Source of the DNA: Leguminivora glycinivorella
Lineage: Eukaryota; Arthropoda; Insecta; Lepidoptera; Tortricidae
Length of the DNA stretch: 64,000 nt
Direction of reading: 5' to 3'
NCBI RefSeq assembly: GCF_023078275.1
Contig: NC_062992.1
Span: forward strand, 11,483,706-11,547,705
Made by a program: the position numbers and the translations under genes
Notes under the pieces: model-generated
The model's database searches: none
Seen by the model: the letters and a program-made list of their open reading frames with translations, nothing else
What the model was told of the DNA's origin: nothing
Shown here: in pieces, positions 51,241 to 62,700 of the stretch
Layout: each line of letters begins with the position of its first letter
Numbering within the stretch: the stretch's first letter is position 1

Positions 51241-51299
51241 TTTCTACTTTTATTATAAGCCCTACAGTTAAGAACGATACTTATATGTGCAGTGCTATT

Positions 51300-51888
51300 T
51301 GACATTATTGAATTTGGCACCGAATTTACACATTTATAGTTGTATACAGTTTGTCTGTGCCTAAGTGCCTATGTGCTGTATGCCTGCTTATTATATGCTA
51401 ACTGTATGTACTAGTATTTCAATGTTTGCCTAAACAACTTCTAGCAAACAATTTACAGTATGTCTGCATTCATAGTTTCTGGCAAAAGGCCCAGATTACA
51501 TACAAACTGTTCCATAATTGGATTTAAGTATATTCCTGAACGCTGTTATGATTTTATGATCCTGTTTACAGTTGTGTTACATCTCCACTCTTACGTACCT
51601 ACCAAAATATCTGAACCCAGAGGGTATATATAGGCTTAGAAAAATTGCCTCCAGCGTTTTTGGACCGAAACTATAATCAAATGATGGCTTTTGAATACCC
51701 TGCGCAAAGTTTCATCCCTCTGTTACCCCCTGGGGGTGAAAAACACCCGATTTACCCCAAAACTATTTTATTTCTTCTTTTCTAAACTATGAAAGAGACG
51801 ATTTTTTGTACAAACATTAATTTCATTCATTTCATTTTCATTTATTTATTTAATTCAAGCAACATGGCTCATCGTGATAATCATGATA
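51300..51888. other. No gene seen
   Basis: AT-rich with no repeats I can name. CCCCCTGGGGGTGAAAAACA near 51726 is a short hairpin. Confidence 0.4.
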
Positions 51889-51889
51889 T

Positions 51890-52110
51890 GATATGTAAAG
51901 AAATATGCTATTTGTTCTTATAGAAAATAAAAACACGCAAAAATATCTGGGGAAAATATGATTTTTGCCACTTCCAGGCTGCAAAACAGCGCCATCTACA
52001 TCATACATTTGAGCGGTACGCTTTTTTGTATGGGCTTTGTTTTGTCTGTCCCAGTATTATATCGTCCTTGCTAATACTGAAGATACCTACATATATCATA
52101 AAGTAAATTG
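51890..52110 (+). repeat. CAGCGCCATCTA-type repeat, copy 3
   Basis: Shares TTTTTGCCACTTCCAGGCTG, AAAACAGCGCCATCTA and TTTTGTCTGTCCCAGTATT with 19205-19350. Confidence 0.55.
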
Positions 52111-52391
52111 GATTCGGTCTCGAGGTGCAACAAAAACGTTTCAAGGTTGTACCCATATGCATGTTGCACAAGTATAAGTGCAGTGTAAGTGCAGTGTACA
52201 AGGACAACACGTTTTTAAATGCCAATTCTTTTATAAAAATGTTCACTCCCTGTTTGGCTACGATAGAGGTTTTTAACGCGTATTTATTTATTTAAGCGTA
52301 TGGCGTATACTTGTAGACAATTAATATTATAGTCGACATCCAGGTTACGCAACGAACCGATTTAACGCGTATAATAATAGGCTACTTGATT

Positions 52392-53117
52392 CTTTTTAGG
52401 GTTCCGTAGTCAACTAGGAACCCTTATAGTTTCGCCATGTCTGTCTGTCCGTCCGTGGGCATTTCTCAGAGCGTTAAATTTTTTTTGATTTCGGTGGCAG
52501 CATTTTTACGTGATTCCAGTGAAAGTCACATGAAATTTTGTCAATTTAAATAGAAGTCGCGGATTTCTACCAGAAACAAAGAAAACTCATGCTACGCATA
52601 CGGGGTTCGGGTAATAATGCTGCCACCGAAATCAAAAAAGTTGAAACGCTCTGAGAAATGCCCCCGTCCGTCCGCGGATAATCTCAGTAACCGTTAGCAC
52701 TGTGGCACTAGAAAGCTGAAATTTGGTGCCAATATGTATATCAATCACGCCAGAAAATTGCAAAAATTAAAAATGGGAAAAAATGTTTTATTAGGGTACC
52801 CCCCCCCTACATGTAAAGTGGGGGCTGATTTTTTTTTTATTCCAACCCCAACATGTGATATATTGTTGGATAGGTATTTAAAAATGAATAAGGGTTTACT
52901 CGGATCGTTTTTTGATAATATTAATATTTTCGGAAATAATCGCTCCTAAAGGAAAACAAAGTGCGTCCCCCCCCCTCTAACTTTTGAACCATATGTTTCT
53001 AAAGTCTTTCTAGGAAAATTGCTTTGAACTTGATAGGTTCAGTAGTTTTTGAGAAAAATACGGAAAACTACGGAACCCTACACTGAGCGTGGCCCGACAC
53101 GCTCTTGGCCGGTTTTT
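52392..53117 (+). mobile_element. AGGGTTCCGTAG / GGCCGGTTTT element, split by a MITE
   Basis: Complete at both ends (TTTTTAGGGTTCCGTAGTC to CTCTTGGCCGGTTTTT) but interrupted inside its (TCCG)n run by 207 bp (52457-52663). It also has a small deletion near 52990. Confidence 0.85.
52457..52663. mobile_element. 207-bp MITE inserted in a microsatellite
   Basis: The inverted ends GGGCATTTCTCAGAGCGTT and AACGCTCTGAGAAATGCCC extend inward to about 47 bp (GATTTCGGTGGCAGCAT). CCGTCCGT lies on both sides, consistent with an 8-bp duplication, though the microsatellite makes the length uncertain. Confidence 0.85.
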
Positions 53118-53425
53118 AAAGTCTATTTTATATTATTTATTACTGTCCAATTAACCGAAAAAAATACTACCATATTTATTACGACTTGAAAACCACAAAA
53201 AACATTTATAAAGTTTACTTAATTAATTACTTAATTAGGCAAAAACATCATTAGCCATGTTAATCTATAGATTGTCTGCGCATGACGTAAATCGAATTGA
53301 ACTCAAATTTTGGCTTCTAATTCTGACATTTAAGTTATGATGAGGCATAAAATTCATCATGTCAGTGATTGACTCGACATGAAGTTAAGTTAGGTTCTGT
53401 GACGTCACTACACGTCTGACAGCGT

Positions 53426-53934
53426 CACAGACCAACCCCTATAGACATCCATTACAAGACGACTCGCGGTCGCCAGCCTTCCTAGTATTTGCACTCATAT
53501 AAGCGCGGGCGCTCGCCGTGCCCGATCAGTATCGACCAAGTAACAGACCCGAAAGCAGAGCGTGTTTTTCGCACTAAAAAATTGGAAAAGGGTATTTTGA
53601 TGCCTTAAAGATGTCCACCTGTAGTGTGAAATGGTGTGGAAAGGTAACAAGAAGCTCAAATTTAAAAACAGACGGCATTACATTCCACAAATAAGTCATA
53701 TTTATAATTTATTCAGAGCCGGCATAGGTCAACTTACATTGGCCACTTACGCGTCAGTAGAGGGACAGTCATACTTCTGTCCCTTTTCATCTGGCGCGAC
53801 TGCCCGCCGTCCTTGAAACGGCTAATCACAGCGCGCTTAACACATTCCTCGCCCGCTCCTCGCACCCCAAACACTGGTGACTCGTATCGCGAACAAAATA
53901 TACAAGATTGCCACTCTATAGGAGGTTCTCTGTG
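53426..53934 (+). mobile_element. P-like non-autonomous element, copy 2 (509 bp)
   Basis: Same ends and length as 48117-48625, with about ten substitutions. GACAGCGT flanks exactly at 53418-53425 and 53935-53942. Not nested in a TIR element here. Confidence 0.88.
53611..53694 (+). pseudogene. THAP-finger start, 27 codons, copy 2
   Basis: Same frame as 48302-48385, with no change in this stretch and the same TAA. Confidence 0.7.
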
Positions 53935-54036
53935 GACAGCGTTTTCGGTGGCCAAAGTTAAAAAAATATTACACACATTTTTAATCGAAAATACGTATCC
54001 AGTTAGCCACCATACACTTTTAATACCCAAAATCTA

Positions 54037-54266
54037 CAGAGTGTAATAAAAATGGTGGTGATCCGTTTATCAGGAAAAAGTAGAAAATTTTTTTTCGCTA
54101 AAAAAATTTTCACTTTTGTATGAGCCGGGCCGCGCGAATCGGTCGAATCTCTATACAAAGATAAAAAAATTTTTTGCGAAAAAAAATTTTATCCTACTTT
54201 TTCCTGATGAGAATACGATACTGAATACGCCCTTAAACGGATCACCACCATTTTTGTTACACCCTG
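54037..54266. mobile_element. MITE with TA duplication (CAGAGTGTAATAAAAATGG)
   Basis: CAGAGTGTAATAAAAATGGT and CCATTTTTGTTACACCCTG inverted, then GGTGATCCGTTTA both sides and an inner AAAAAATTTT-rich hairpin. TA flanks. Tc1/mariner-like by duplication. Confidence 0.75.
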
Positions 54267-54518
54267 TATAAAAATTGGTTTCTTATGTCAAATACTACAG
54301 GAAACAATCATTTCTTGTGCCAAATTCGATAAGAGTCTAATAGCCTATAACTGCCCACTGGAGCATACAGCATTCATTTGTTTCATCTTTTACGTAAAAT
54401 CGTCCATCGTCGGATGTAGGCGATTTCTAGCGATATTCAGGCCAGACGAAGGAAATACTGAGTTGGTATGCAAGAATTTGCTTTTATAACACTTTAAGTT
54501 CTCGCGCTTTGTACACAT

Positions 54519-54801
54519 ATTTAAAGTCACATACAGGTCGAACTATTATGAGGACTGCAGAAGACCGTGCGGAGTGGAGAGCTTTGGTGCGAAAAATAAC
54601 GACCTCATGTGGTCGCGACCCTCAGCCATGAGGAACTGAGGAAGAAGAAGACAGGTCGAACGCGATTAATTAACATTATTTTACCTTTTTGCCCAACGTT
54701 TCGGCCAGGTTGCACTGGCCATGGTCGTGGAAGACTGACGTCCCAGAAAAAAGGTAAAATAATGTTAATTAATCGCGTTCGACCTGTATGTGACTTTAAA
54801 T
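54519..54801. mobile_element. MITE with ATTTAAAGTCACATACAGG ends, split by a LINE tail
   Basis: The outer arms ATTTAAAGTCACATACAGG and the reverse complement, and the inner arms GCGATTAATTAACATTATTT, make a ~50-bp stem once the 54544-54650 insert is removed. The core has AACGTTTCGGCCAGG and GCACTGGCCATGG. Confidence 0.8.
54544..54650 (+). mobile_element. LINE 3' fragment with 11-bp target duplication
   Basis: 107 bp encoding EDRAEWRALVRKI and then CGRDPQP before a GAAGAAGAAG end, as at the C-terminus of RTE-like LINEs. ACAGGTCGAAC lies at 54533-54543 and 54651-54661, a textbook target-site duplication of a heavily 5'-truncated insertion. Confidence 0.85.
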
Positions 54802-54823
54802 TTGCTTTTAGTTTCAATAGCTA

Positions 54824-54963
54824 TGTACAGTCAACCAATTCGAATCCTAGGCCACTCTAGAACCCTGTCTCATTGACACCGTGCTGTATTTGTCAAAGAG
54901 TCACTTCGACGTGTACTGTGAAAAGGTTCTACAGTGGCCTGGGATTAAGATTGGTTGACCGTA
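54824..54963. mobile_element. MITE with GTACAGTCAACCAAT ends
   Basis: GTACAGTCAACCAATTCGAA and TTGGTTGACCGTAC inverted, continuing through CCTAGGCCACT / AGTGGCCTGGG. A fragment lies at 18092-18140. Confidence 0.75.
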
Positions 54964-54969
54964 CTTCTC

Positions 54970-55680
54970 GGAATAAGCAATGCGAATCACGTCAGCAGGG
55001 CTAGCACTGAGCACATGATTAGCGCGAGATTATGTCGTCGCGAGATAACTATCCGTCCTTTGATCTATATCGCGGCGATATCGACATACTATCTATTTCT
55101 TATGTCCTTTACTCACCACCGTAAGAAATTCGCCAGCATTAGCTTTACACACGTGTATGTTATGTTATACACCCGGTACCTACCTATATAATATGATATT
55201 TACTTCAATTTAAAGCACTCAAGATGAATACTTACAGGTGCACATTTCTTGCAAGTTGCAACTAATTAATGAAAAGACCAATTTCAAAATGGACACCACC
55301 AAAGCAAAGAAATGTAAAACAAACACTGTCCATTTTCAGCGCTAGTCAAATACGACCGACATTCAAGGTTGGAAGACAAAAGAGCAGATTTTAGGAGAAT
55401 GGTGTTCATTGGCAGTAATTGAGATAATTACGTTAAACGCCGGTTTAATACGGCTAAATGGTGGTGAGAATTGATCTGTTTACGTACGTTGAAACTGTGG
55501 CATTACCACGACTTTGACACTGGCATTAGGGGCGTAGGAAGGTCTGCAGTCTCATGGTCTAAATTGGAAACATAAACTTACGCATTGACACTTCACGTCA
55601 AAAGCAAGTAATTACCTAATCTACGGTCACCGGCAATAAATTCGCATAAAAGAAAGGGCCGAATAAATATCTGATCAAAG
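54970..55680. other. No gene seen
   Basis: No supported frame, repeat or RNA signal. Confidence 0.45.
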
Positions 55681-55682
55681 AC

Positions 55683-55838
55683 ATATCGTCACTACTTTAA
55701 AAAAATCTCGTATCTCATGCACGCTGCTTCTCAAAGTTAAAACGCAGTAAGTCTATATGCATTCCATACATACTTACTACAATTTTCTTTTCATTGACAG
55801 ACGAAGATACAAGTTTTTTTAAAAGTAGTGGCGATATG
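55683..55838. mobile_element. MITE-like repeat, reverse copy of 17873-18035
   Basis: Shares AAAAATCTCGTATCTCA, AAGTTAAAACGCAGTAAGTC and TTTTCTTTTCATTGACAGAC. Confidence 0.6.
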
Positions 55839-56406
55839 TAACTCCGTATAGACGGATAAAGTCTAAGAAAAAAACGTAGCCCTAGAGAAAAAGGTACGGT
55901 AGCCAAGATGGCGTTACACCTTTGGGGAACGCTCGGCTAGATGGCAGTAATATTAACATTTGACATTTTAACACATATCAAGCTAACAATATGGGCCAAA
56001 TTGTCAAAACTGAGGTTCAAAAGTTTTAAGCCTCTGTCGAGAGATGGCAGTCTATGCACTGTGATTACACATTTTACTTTGACAGTAATTCTCTATAATA
56101 CTCGATCCTCTTTGATCTGATACAACCTTACTTCTAAGCCATAGCCATAGATAGATAGATAGACGTTTATTGGTACTGATCATACACTGTCAAACATTGT
56201 TACAAATGTTACAATAATGTTAAAATATTACACAAAAGATGTCTTAATATTATTTGTACATTAAAACAAAACCATACAAAAAAGATCAATAGGACAATTT
56301 ATATAATATTTAAAAAATCACAATTAAAAATAATAGGTAATAAAAATTAAAATAATAAATTAGAATTAATAAATACAATTATGTCGTTTTGGGGGATGTT
56401 CTACTC

Positions 56407-56814
56407 TTATTCATCAAGGAACTCCTTTACTGAGTAATAGGCCTTCGTCAGGCAAAACATTTTTAACTTTTGTATAAATTGACGTTCACTGTCAACATTC
56501 TTAATTGCCTCAGGAATCTTATTATATACTTGAGCGCCCATTATCTTGAGAGACTTACCCGTTTTCTGTAGTCTATGCGCAGGGATTGCCAGCCCAAGTT
56601 TCCTCCTTGCGAAGTTACTCCGTGCTAAGGGGAACTCATTTGGATTCCTTCTCACGTACTTACTCACCTCGAGGATATAGAGTGAAGGCACTGTCAACAC
56701 TCTGAGGTGGATGAAGAGTGGTCTGGCTGCCTCATCCGGAGGAACTCCGCATATTAAGCGAATAACTTTTTCTGGATTAAGAACGGCCTGTCTCTGTCGG
56801 CGGCTAATCCCCAT
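56407..56814 (-). pseudogene. LINE ORF2, frame-shifted C-terminus
   Basis: Continues the LINE protein from KVIRLICGVPPDEAARP through LKIMGAQVYNKIPEAIKNV to its natural stop. The pattern KKVIR.I.G......S/ARPLF and ..VYN.LP..I is common at the ends of CR1/jockey-like ORF2s. The upstream 20 codons of this frame are out-of-frame noise. Confidence 0.8.
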
Positions 56815-58817
56815 AAATCAATTCCACTGGTGAGATGGGTGTGGAAGTAGGCAAAGTACGCTGTCATTAAATTTTGCCGAGTTAGCGTCCGCTTCAGGCG
56901 AGATATAGCGTAATAGGCAGAGTTTAGTTTCTGACATATGGCGTCAATGTGCTCTCCCCATTGCAAACTTTTGTCAAACGTGAAACCTACATAGCGAGCG
57001 TGGTGCACAGGTTCGATTCGATCACCATCGACATTGATATCGAGTGTCGACTGCGCTACACAGCTGAGTGAGAAGTGTATTAGGCTCGTTTTACCTATGT
57101 TCAATTGCATGCCATTGACGTCGAACCAATATTGGAGTTTAAGTGTTACGTGCCTTATGTTACTCTGAAGTTCCTCGTGGTCGCATCCGTTCACAATTGC
57201 ACATATGTCGTCTGCGTACATGACAAACTTAACGGTTGCGTTTCTAAATGGGAGATCGTTCATAAGTAACGCAAATATAGTGTTCCCTACATTGGAGCCC
57301 TGGGGAACCGACCTGTCACCGATAGATCCTGGATCAGACCTGACGCCATCCACTTCCGTTATTTGGTACCGGTTTGCTAAAAAGGACTGCACAATATCTA
57401 GGGCCGTCCCACGTATACCGTAGTGTTCCAATTTTGCGGCTACAAGTCTGTGGTCGACCAGATCGAAGGCACGGGAGAGGTCAAAGAAAATGGCGGCGAC
57501 GTACTTTCTTGACTCCAAATAATCCAGGACAGTCGCAAGCAATTCGCGCGCCGCACCTACTGTAGATCGGCCCTCTCGGTAGGCGTACTGCTCGTTGCTG
57601 AGTGCCCCATTCATGTTAAAGAATCTAACTATTCTGTCACAGAGACCCGCTTCAAAGACCTTGGAGATAGCGGGTACAAGGGATATGGGACGATAGCTCT
57701 TGATTACGTCTTTAGCACCTTTGCCTTTGTAAACCGGAGTCACTTTTATATTCTTGAGCGAGTCTGGGTAGTAGCCATTTAGAATAGAATTGTTAAAGTG
57801 CTCACACAATCTATTAATGAAGTTTAAGGGGAGTTGGTGCAGAATTGATGTCGGGAAACCGTATGTGTCTTTGGTGCTCTTAGCTTTTATTCTCTTTATT
57901 ATTTTACATACCTCCTGAGCTGTGAATGGTGCCACAAACATGGTAGACGCCTGCAAGGGGCATGTAGCACGCAGCAGGCGCACTGCGTCCGGCAGGCTAG
58001 GGCGCACAGGCGTGTCGCGCACGACGCTCAGGTAGTGCTGGTTGAGCACGCCCGCCAGCTCCCGGCTGGAGCCATGCGCACCGCACAGCGCCCGACGCAG
58101 TACGCTCAGCTCGGCCCCACCGCCTACGCGGCCCTTGTTTGTCTCCATTTTAATTATATCCCATAAGGCACGGTTTCTATTTGAACTGGACTCAATTGCT
58201 TTGTTCATAAAAGCCTTCCGGGTTTTATTTAGTAGACTGTTATGCTTACATTTGTAGTTATTTATAAACTGTAATAGGCTATCATTGTGCGGATAAAATC
58301 TCGCTAGCATCCCTAAATATAAAATAAATTCTTTGCTCTTTGCAATTTCCTCATTAAACCACATCTTTTCCGTCGGTTTGGTATGTACTTTTTTAATTGG
58401 GCAAAAAATCTCAAATGTCCTACGCATCTGATCGAACAGCATTTCAAAACTATTATTATTATCACTCGGCTGCGAATAAATAGACCAGTCAGCATTTGCT
58501 ACGTTATCAATAAACTGTTGTACCTTACCCGTTAGTCTTTTTGTTACGTACCGTGTCTGATCATTTACCTTTTTAACCGACAGGTTAAAATAGATAGCAC
58601 AGTGGTCACTAATACATGTATCAAGTGGCCGAACTGAGATGGAATCCCGAGGTAAATCGGTATATGCATGGTCAAGGCATGTACTTGAGTCACCCTGTAT
58701 TCTTGTAGCAAAATTGACAATGGACGTCAAATTATACCTAGTTAATAATCCTAAAATATCCCGCTTTTGTTTCGACCGTTTCATAAAATCTATGTTTATA
58801 TCACCCATTATTAACAC
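56754..58817 (-). pseudogene. LINE ORF2: endonuclease end and reverse transcriptase
   Basis: 687 codons. MGDINID (residues 4-10) and SDH (near 70) are the last blocks of an AP-type endonuclease whose first half is lost. The reverse transcriptase has SYRPISLVPAISKVFE, FFDLSRAFDLVDH (near 443), VPQGSNVGNTIFALLMNDL and MYADDICAI (near 534), so all catalytic Asp residues are present. The frame begins with a GTG and is not a real translation start. It ends prematurely at LIQKKLFA owing to a one-base change in an A-run; the normal continuation is in the overlapping frame below. Confidence 0.88.
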
Positions 58818-58966
58818 GCTTTTATTAGGTCGTCGTGTATGTAACTAACTATGTAATGGAATCTGCGGAGGCTAATTTAACCATCTTCCAGGAGTCGTAG
58901 CGTAATGAAAATTGGCAGCTATATGTAGTTCCGATGACAATACAATAATATGGTACTGTTGAGCTG

Positions 58967-59718
58967 ATCTGATGATGGAGTCGGAAGATATGAACTGGAA
59001 CTACATGATGGAACATCGTATCATAGCCGTTTTTGGGTTTCTTAGAAAAGTCTTGTAATGAACTTTGACTACAATTAGGTTTCAAGGTATGATGATGAAG
59101 CCGAAAGATATGAACTGGAACTACATGATGGAACATCGTATCATAGCTGTTTTTGGGTTTCTTAGAAAAGTCTTGTAATGAACTTTGACTACGATTAGGT
59201 TTCAAGGTCTGATGATGGAGCCGGAAGATATGAACTGGAACTACATGATGGAACATCGTATCATAGCTGTTTTTGGGCTTCTTAGGAAAGTCTTGTAATG
59301 AACTTTGACTACAATTAGGTTTCAGGATCTGATGATGGAGCCGGAAGATATGAACTGGAACTACATGATGGAACATTGTATCATAGCTGTTTTTGGGCTT
59401 CTTAGAAAAGTCTTGTAATGAACTTTGACTACGATTAGGTTTCAAGGTCTGATGATGGAGCCGGAAGATATGAACTGGAACTACATGATGGAACATAGTA
59501 TCATAGCTGTTTTTGGGCTTCTTAGAAAAGTCTTGTAATGAACTTTGACTACGATTAGGTTTCAAGGTCTGATGATGGAGCCGGAAGATATGAACTGGAA
59601 CTACATGATGGAACATCGTATCATAGCTGTTTTTGGGCTTCTTAGAAAAGCCTTGTAATGAACTATGACTACGATTAGGTTTCAAGGCCTGATGATGGTG
59701 CCGGAAGATATGAACAGA
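58967..59718 (-). repeat. Tandem array, 6.3 copies of a 120-bp unit
   Basis: Period is exactly 120 bp, counted from successive CTGATGATGGAG starts near 58972, 59092, 59212 and on. Units contain GGAAGATATGAACTGGAACT and TGGAACATCGTATCATAGC and are about 95% alike. On the minus strand each unit is an open 40-codon block (PVHIFRLHHQTLKPNRSQSS at its start), so the frame stays open through the array. The open frame follows from the period being a multiple of three; no evidence that it is translated. Confidence 0.92.
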
Positions 59719-62700
59719 AAAAGGGGGGGGGGGGCTCGAGGGGGGAAGCATGAAAGAAACATCAACATAGTATTTAAAATAAGTTGGGTTAGCGTTTTCT
59801 TGTGACCTTTCAGAGCAAACAAAGGGGGGCTCGGGGGCGAAGCCCCCGCATAAAAGAAAGATCAACGTTGTATTTAAAATAAGTTGGGTTAAGGTTTTCT
59901 TGTGATCCTTAAGAGTAAAGAAAAGGGGGCTCGGGGGCGAAGCCCCCGCATGAAAGAAAGATCAACGTAGTATTTAGAATAAGTTGGGTTAGCGTTTTCT
60001 TGTGACCTTTAAGAGCAAACAAAGGGGGGCTCGGGGGGCGAAGTCCCCCGCATGAAAGAAAGATCAACGTAGTATTTAGAATAGGTTGGGTTAAGGTTTT
60101 CTTGTGATCGTTAAGAGTAAAGAAAAGGGGGGCTCGGGGGGCGAAGCCCCCGCATGAAAGAATGATCAACGTAGTATTTAGAATAAGTTGGGTTAGCGTT
60201 TTCTTGTGACCTTTAAGAGCAAAGAAAGGGGGGCTCGGGGGGCGAAGTCCCCCGCATGAAAGAAAGATCAACGTAGTATTTAAGATAAGTTGGGTTAGCG
60301 TTTTCTTGTGACCTTTAAGAGCAAACAAAGGGGGGCTCGGGGGGCGAAGCCCCCCGCATGAAAGAAAGAACAACGTAGTATTTAGAATAAGTTGGGTTAA
60401 GGTTTTCTTGTGATCCTTAAGGGTAAAGAAAAGGGGGCTCGGGGGCGAAGCCCCCCGCATAAAAGAAAGATAAACGTTGTATTTAAAATAAGTTGGGTTA
60501 GGGTTTTCTTGTTACCCTTAAGAGTAACGAAAAGGGGGCTCGGGGGCGAAGCCCCCGCATAAAAGAAAGATTAACGTAGTTTTTAAAATAATTTGGGTTA
60601 GCGTTTTCTTGTGACCTTTAAGAGCAAACAAAGGGGGGCTCGGGGGGTCAAGCCCCCCGCATGAAAGAAAGATCAACGTAGTATTTAGAATAAGTTGGGT
60701 TAGCGTTTTCTTGTGACCTTTAAGAGCAAACAAAGGGGGGCTCGGGGGGCGAAGTCCCCCGCATGAAAGAAAGATCAACGTAGTATTTAAGATAAGTTGG
60801 GTTAGCGTTTTCTTGTGACCTAAGAGCAAACAAAGGGGGGCTCGGGGGGCGAAGCCCCCCGCATAAAAGAAAGATAAACGTTGTATTTAAAATAAGTTGG
60901 GTTGGGGTTTTCCTGATACCCTTAAGAGTAACGAAAAGAGGGGCTCGGGGGGCGAAGCCCCCCGCATAAAAGAAAGATTAACGTAGCATTTAAAATAAGT
61001 TGGGTTAGCGTTTTCTTGTGACCTTTCAGAGCAAACAAAGGGGGGCTCGGGGGCGAAGCCCCCGCATGAAAGAAAGAACAACGTAGTATTTAGAATAAGT
61101 TGGGTTAAGGTTTTCTTGTGATCCTTAAGGGTAAAGAAAAGGGGGCTCGGGGGGCGAAGCCCCCCGCATAAAAGAAAGATAAACGTTGTATTTAAAATAA
61201 GTTGGGTTAGGGTTTTCTTGTTACCCTTAAGAGTAACGAAAAGGTGGGCTCGGGGGGCGAAGCCCCCCGCATAAAAGAAAGATTAACGTAGTATTTAAAA
61301 TAAGTTGGGTTAGCGTTTTCTTGTGACCTTTCAGAGCAAACAAAGGGGGGCTCGGGGGGCGAAGCCCCCCGCATGAAAGAAAGAACAACGTAGTATTTAG
61401 AATAGGTTGGGTTAAGGTTTTCTTGTGATCCTTAAGAGTAAAGAAAAGGGGGGCTCGGGGGCGAAGCCCCCGCATGAAAGAATGATCAACGTAGTATTTA
61501 GAATAAGTTGGGTTAGCGTTTTCTTGTGACCTTTAAGAGCAAACAAAGGGGGGCTCGGGGGGCGAAGTCCCCCGCATGAAAGAAAGATCAACGTAGTATT
61601 TAAGATAAGTTGGGTTAGCGTTTTCTTGTGACCTTTAAGAGCAAACAAAGGGGGGCTCGGGGGGCGAAGCCCCCGCATGAAAGAAAGAACAACGTAGTAT
61701 TTAGAATAAGTTGGGTTAAGGTTTTCTTGTGATCCTTAAGGGTAAAGAAAAGGGGGGCTCGGGGGGCGAAGCCCCCCGCATAAAAGAAAGATAAACGTTG
61801 TATTTAAAATAAGTTGGGTTAGGGTTTTCTTGTTACCCTTAAGAGTAACGAAAAGGGGGGCTCGGGGGGGCGAAGCCCCCCGCATGAAAGAAATAACAAC
61901 GTAGCATTTAGAATAAGTTGGGTTAAGGTTTTCTTGTGATCCTTAAGGGTAAAGAAAAGGGGGGCTCGGGGGGCGAAGCCCCCGCATAAAAGAAAGATCA
62001 ACGTTGTATTTAAAATAAGTTGGGTTAGCGTTTTCTTGTGACCTTTAAGAGCAAACAAAGGGGGGCTCGCGGGCGAAGCCCCCCGCATGAAAGAAAGGTC
62101 AACGTTGTATTTAAAATAAGTTGGGTTAGCGTTTTCTTGTGACCTTTAAGAGCAAACAAAGGGGGCTCGGGGGCGAAGCCCCCCGCATGAAAGAAAGATC
62201 AACGTTGTATTTAAAATAAGTTGGTTTAGGGTTTTCTTGTGACCTTTCAGAGCAAACAAAGGGGGGCTCGGGGGGTCAAGCCCCCTGCATGAAAGAAAGA
62301 TCAACGTAGTATTTAGAATAAGTTGGGTTAGCGTTTTCTTGTGACCTTTAAGAGCAAACAAAGGGGGGCTCGGGGGGCGAAGCCCCCGCATGAAAGAAAG
62401 AACAAGGAAGTATTTAGAATAAGTTGGTTTAGCGTTTTCTTGTGACCTTTAAGAGCAAACAAAGGGGCGCTCGGGGGGCGAAGCCCCCCGCATGAAAGAA
62501 AGATCAACGTTGTATTTAAAATAAGTTGGTTTAGGGTTTTCTTGTGACCTTTCAGAGCAAACAGAGGGGGGCTCAGGGGGCCAAGCCCCCAGCATGAAAG
62601 AAAGATCAACGTAGTATTTAAGATAAGTTGGGTTAGCGTTTTCTTGTGACCTTTAAGAGCAAACAAAGGGGGCTCGGGGGGCGAAGCCTCCGCATAAAAG

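Larger units (their letters stand above)
56146..58838 (-). mobile_element. CR1-like LINE, 5'-truncated, with TCTA tail
   Basis: The minus strand runs from a truncated endonuclease to an AATAAACG then (TCTA)n tail at about 56163-56146. The tail of short tandem repeats instead of poly(A) is usual for CR1 and related clades. It is 5'-truncated at about 58838, where the frame has stops above. ORF2 is broken once by a frameshift near 56775. Confidence 0.85.

Noticed and set aside
57205..58848. Plus-strand frames of 60-72 codons
   Set aside because: Antisense to the LINE reverse transcriptase frame, which explains the openness.
58967..59865. Annotating the 338-codon repeat frame as a protein gene
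   Set aside because: Openness follows from a 120-bp period; no promoter, splice signal or known domain. Kept as a finding only.
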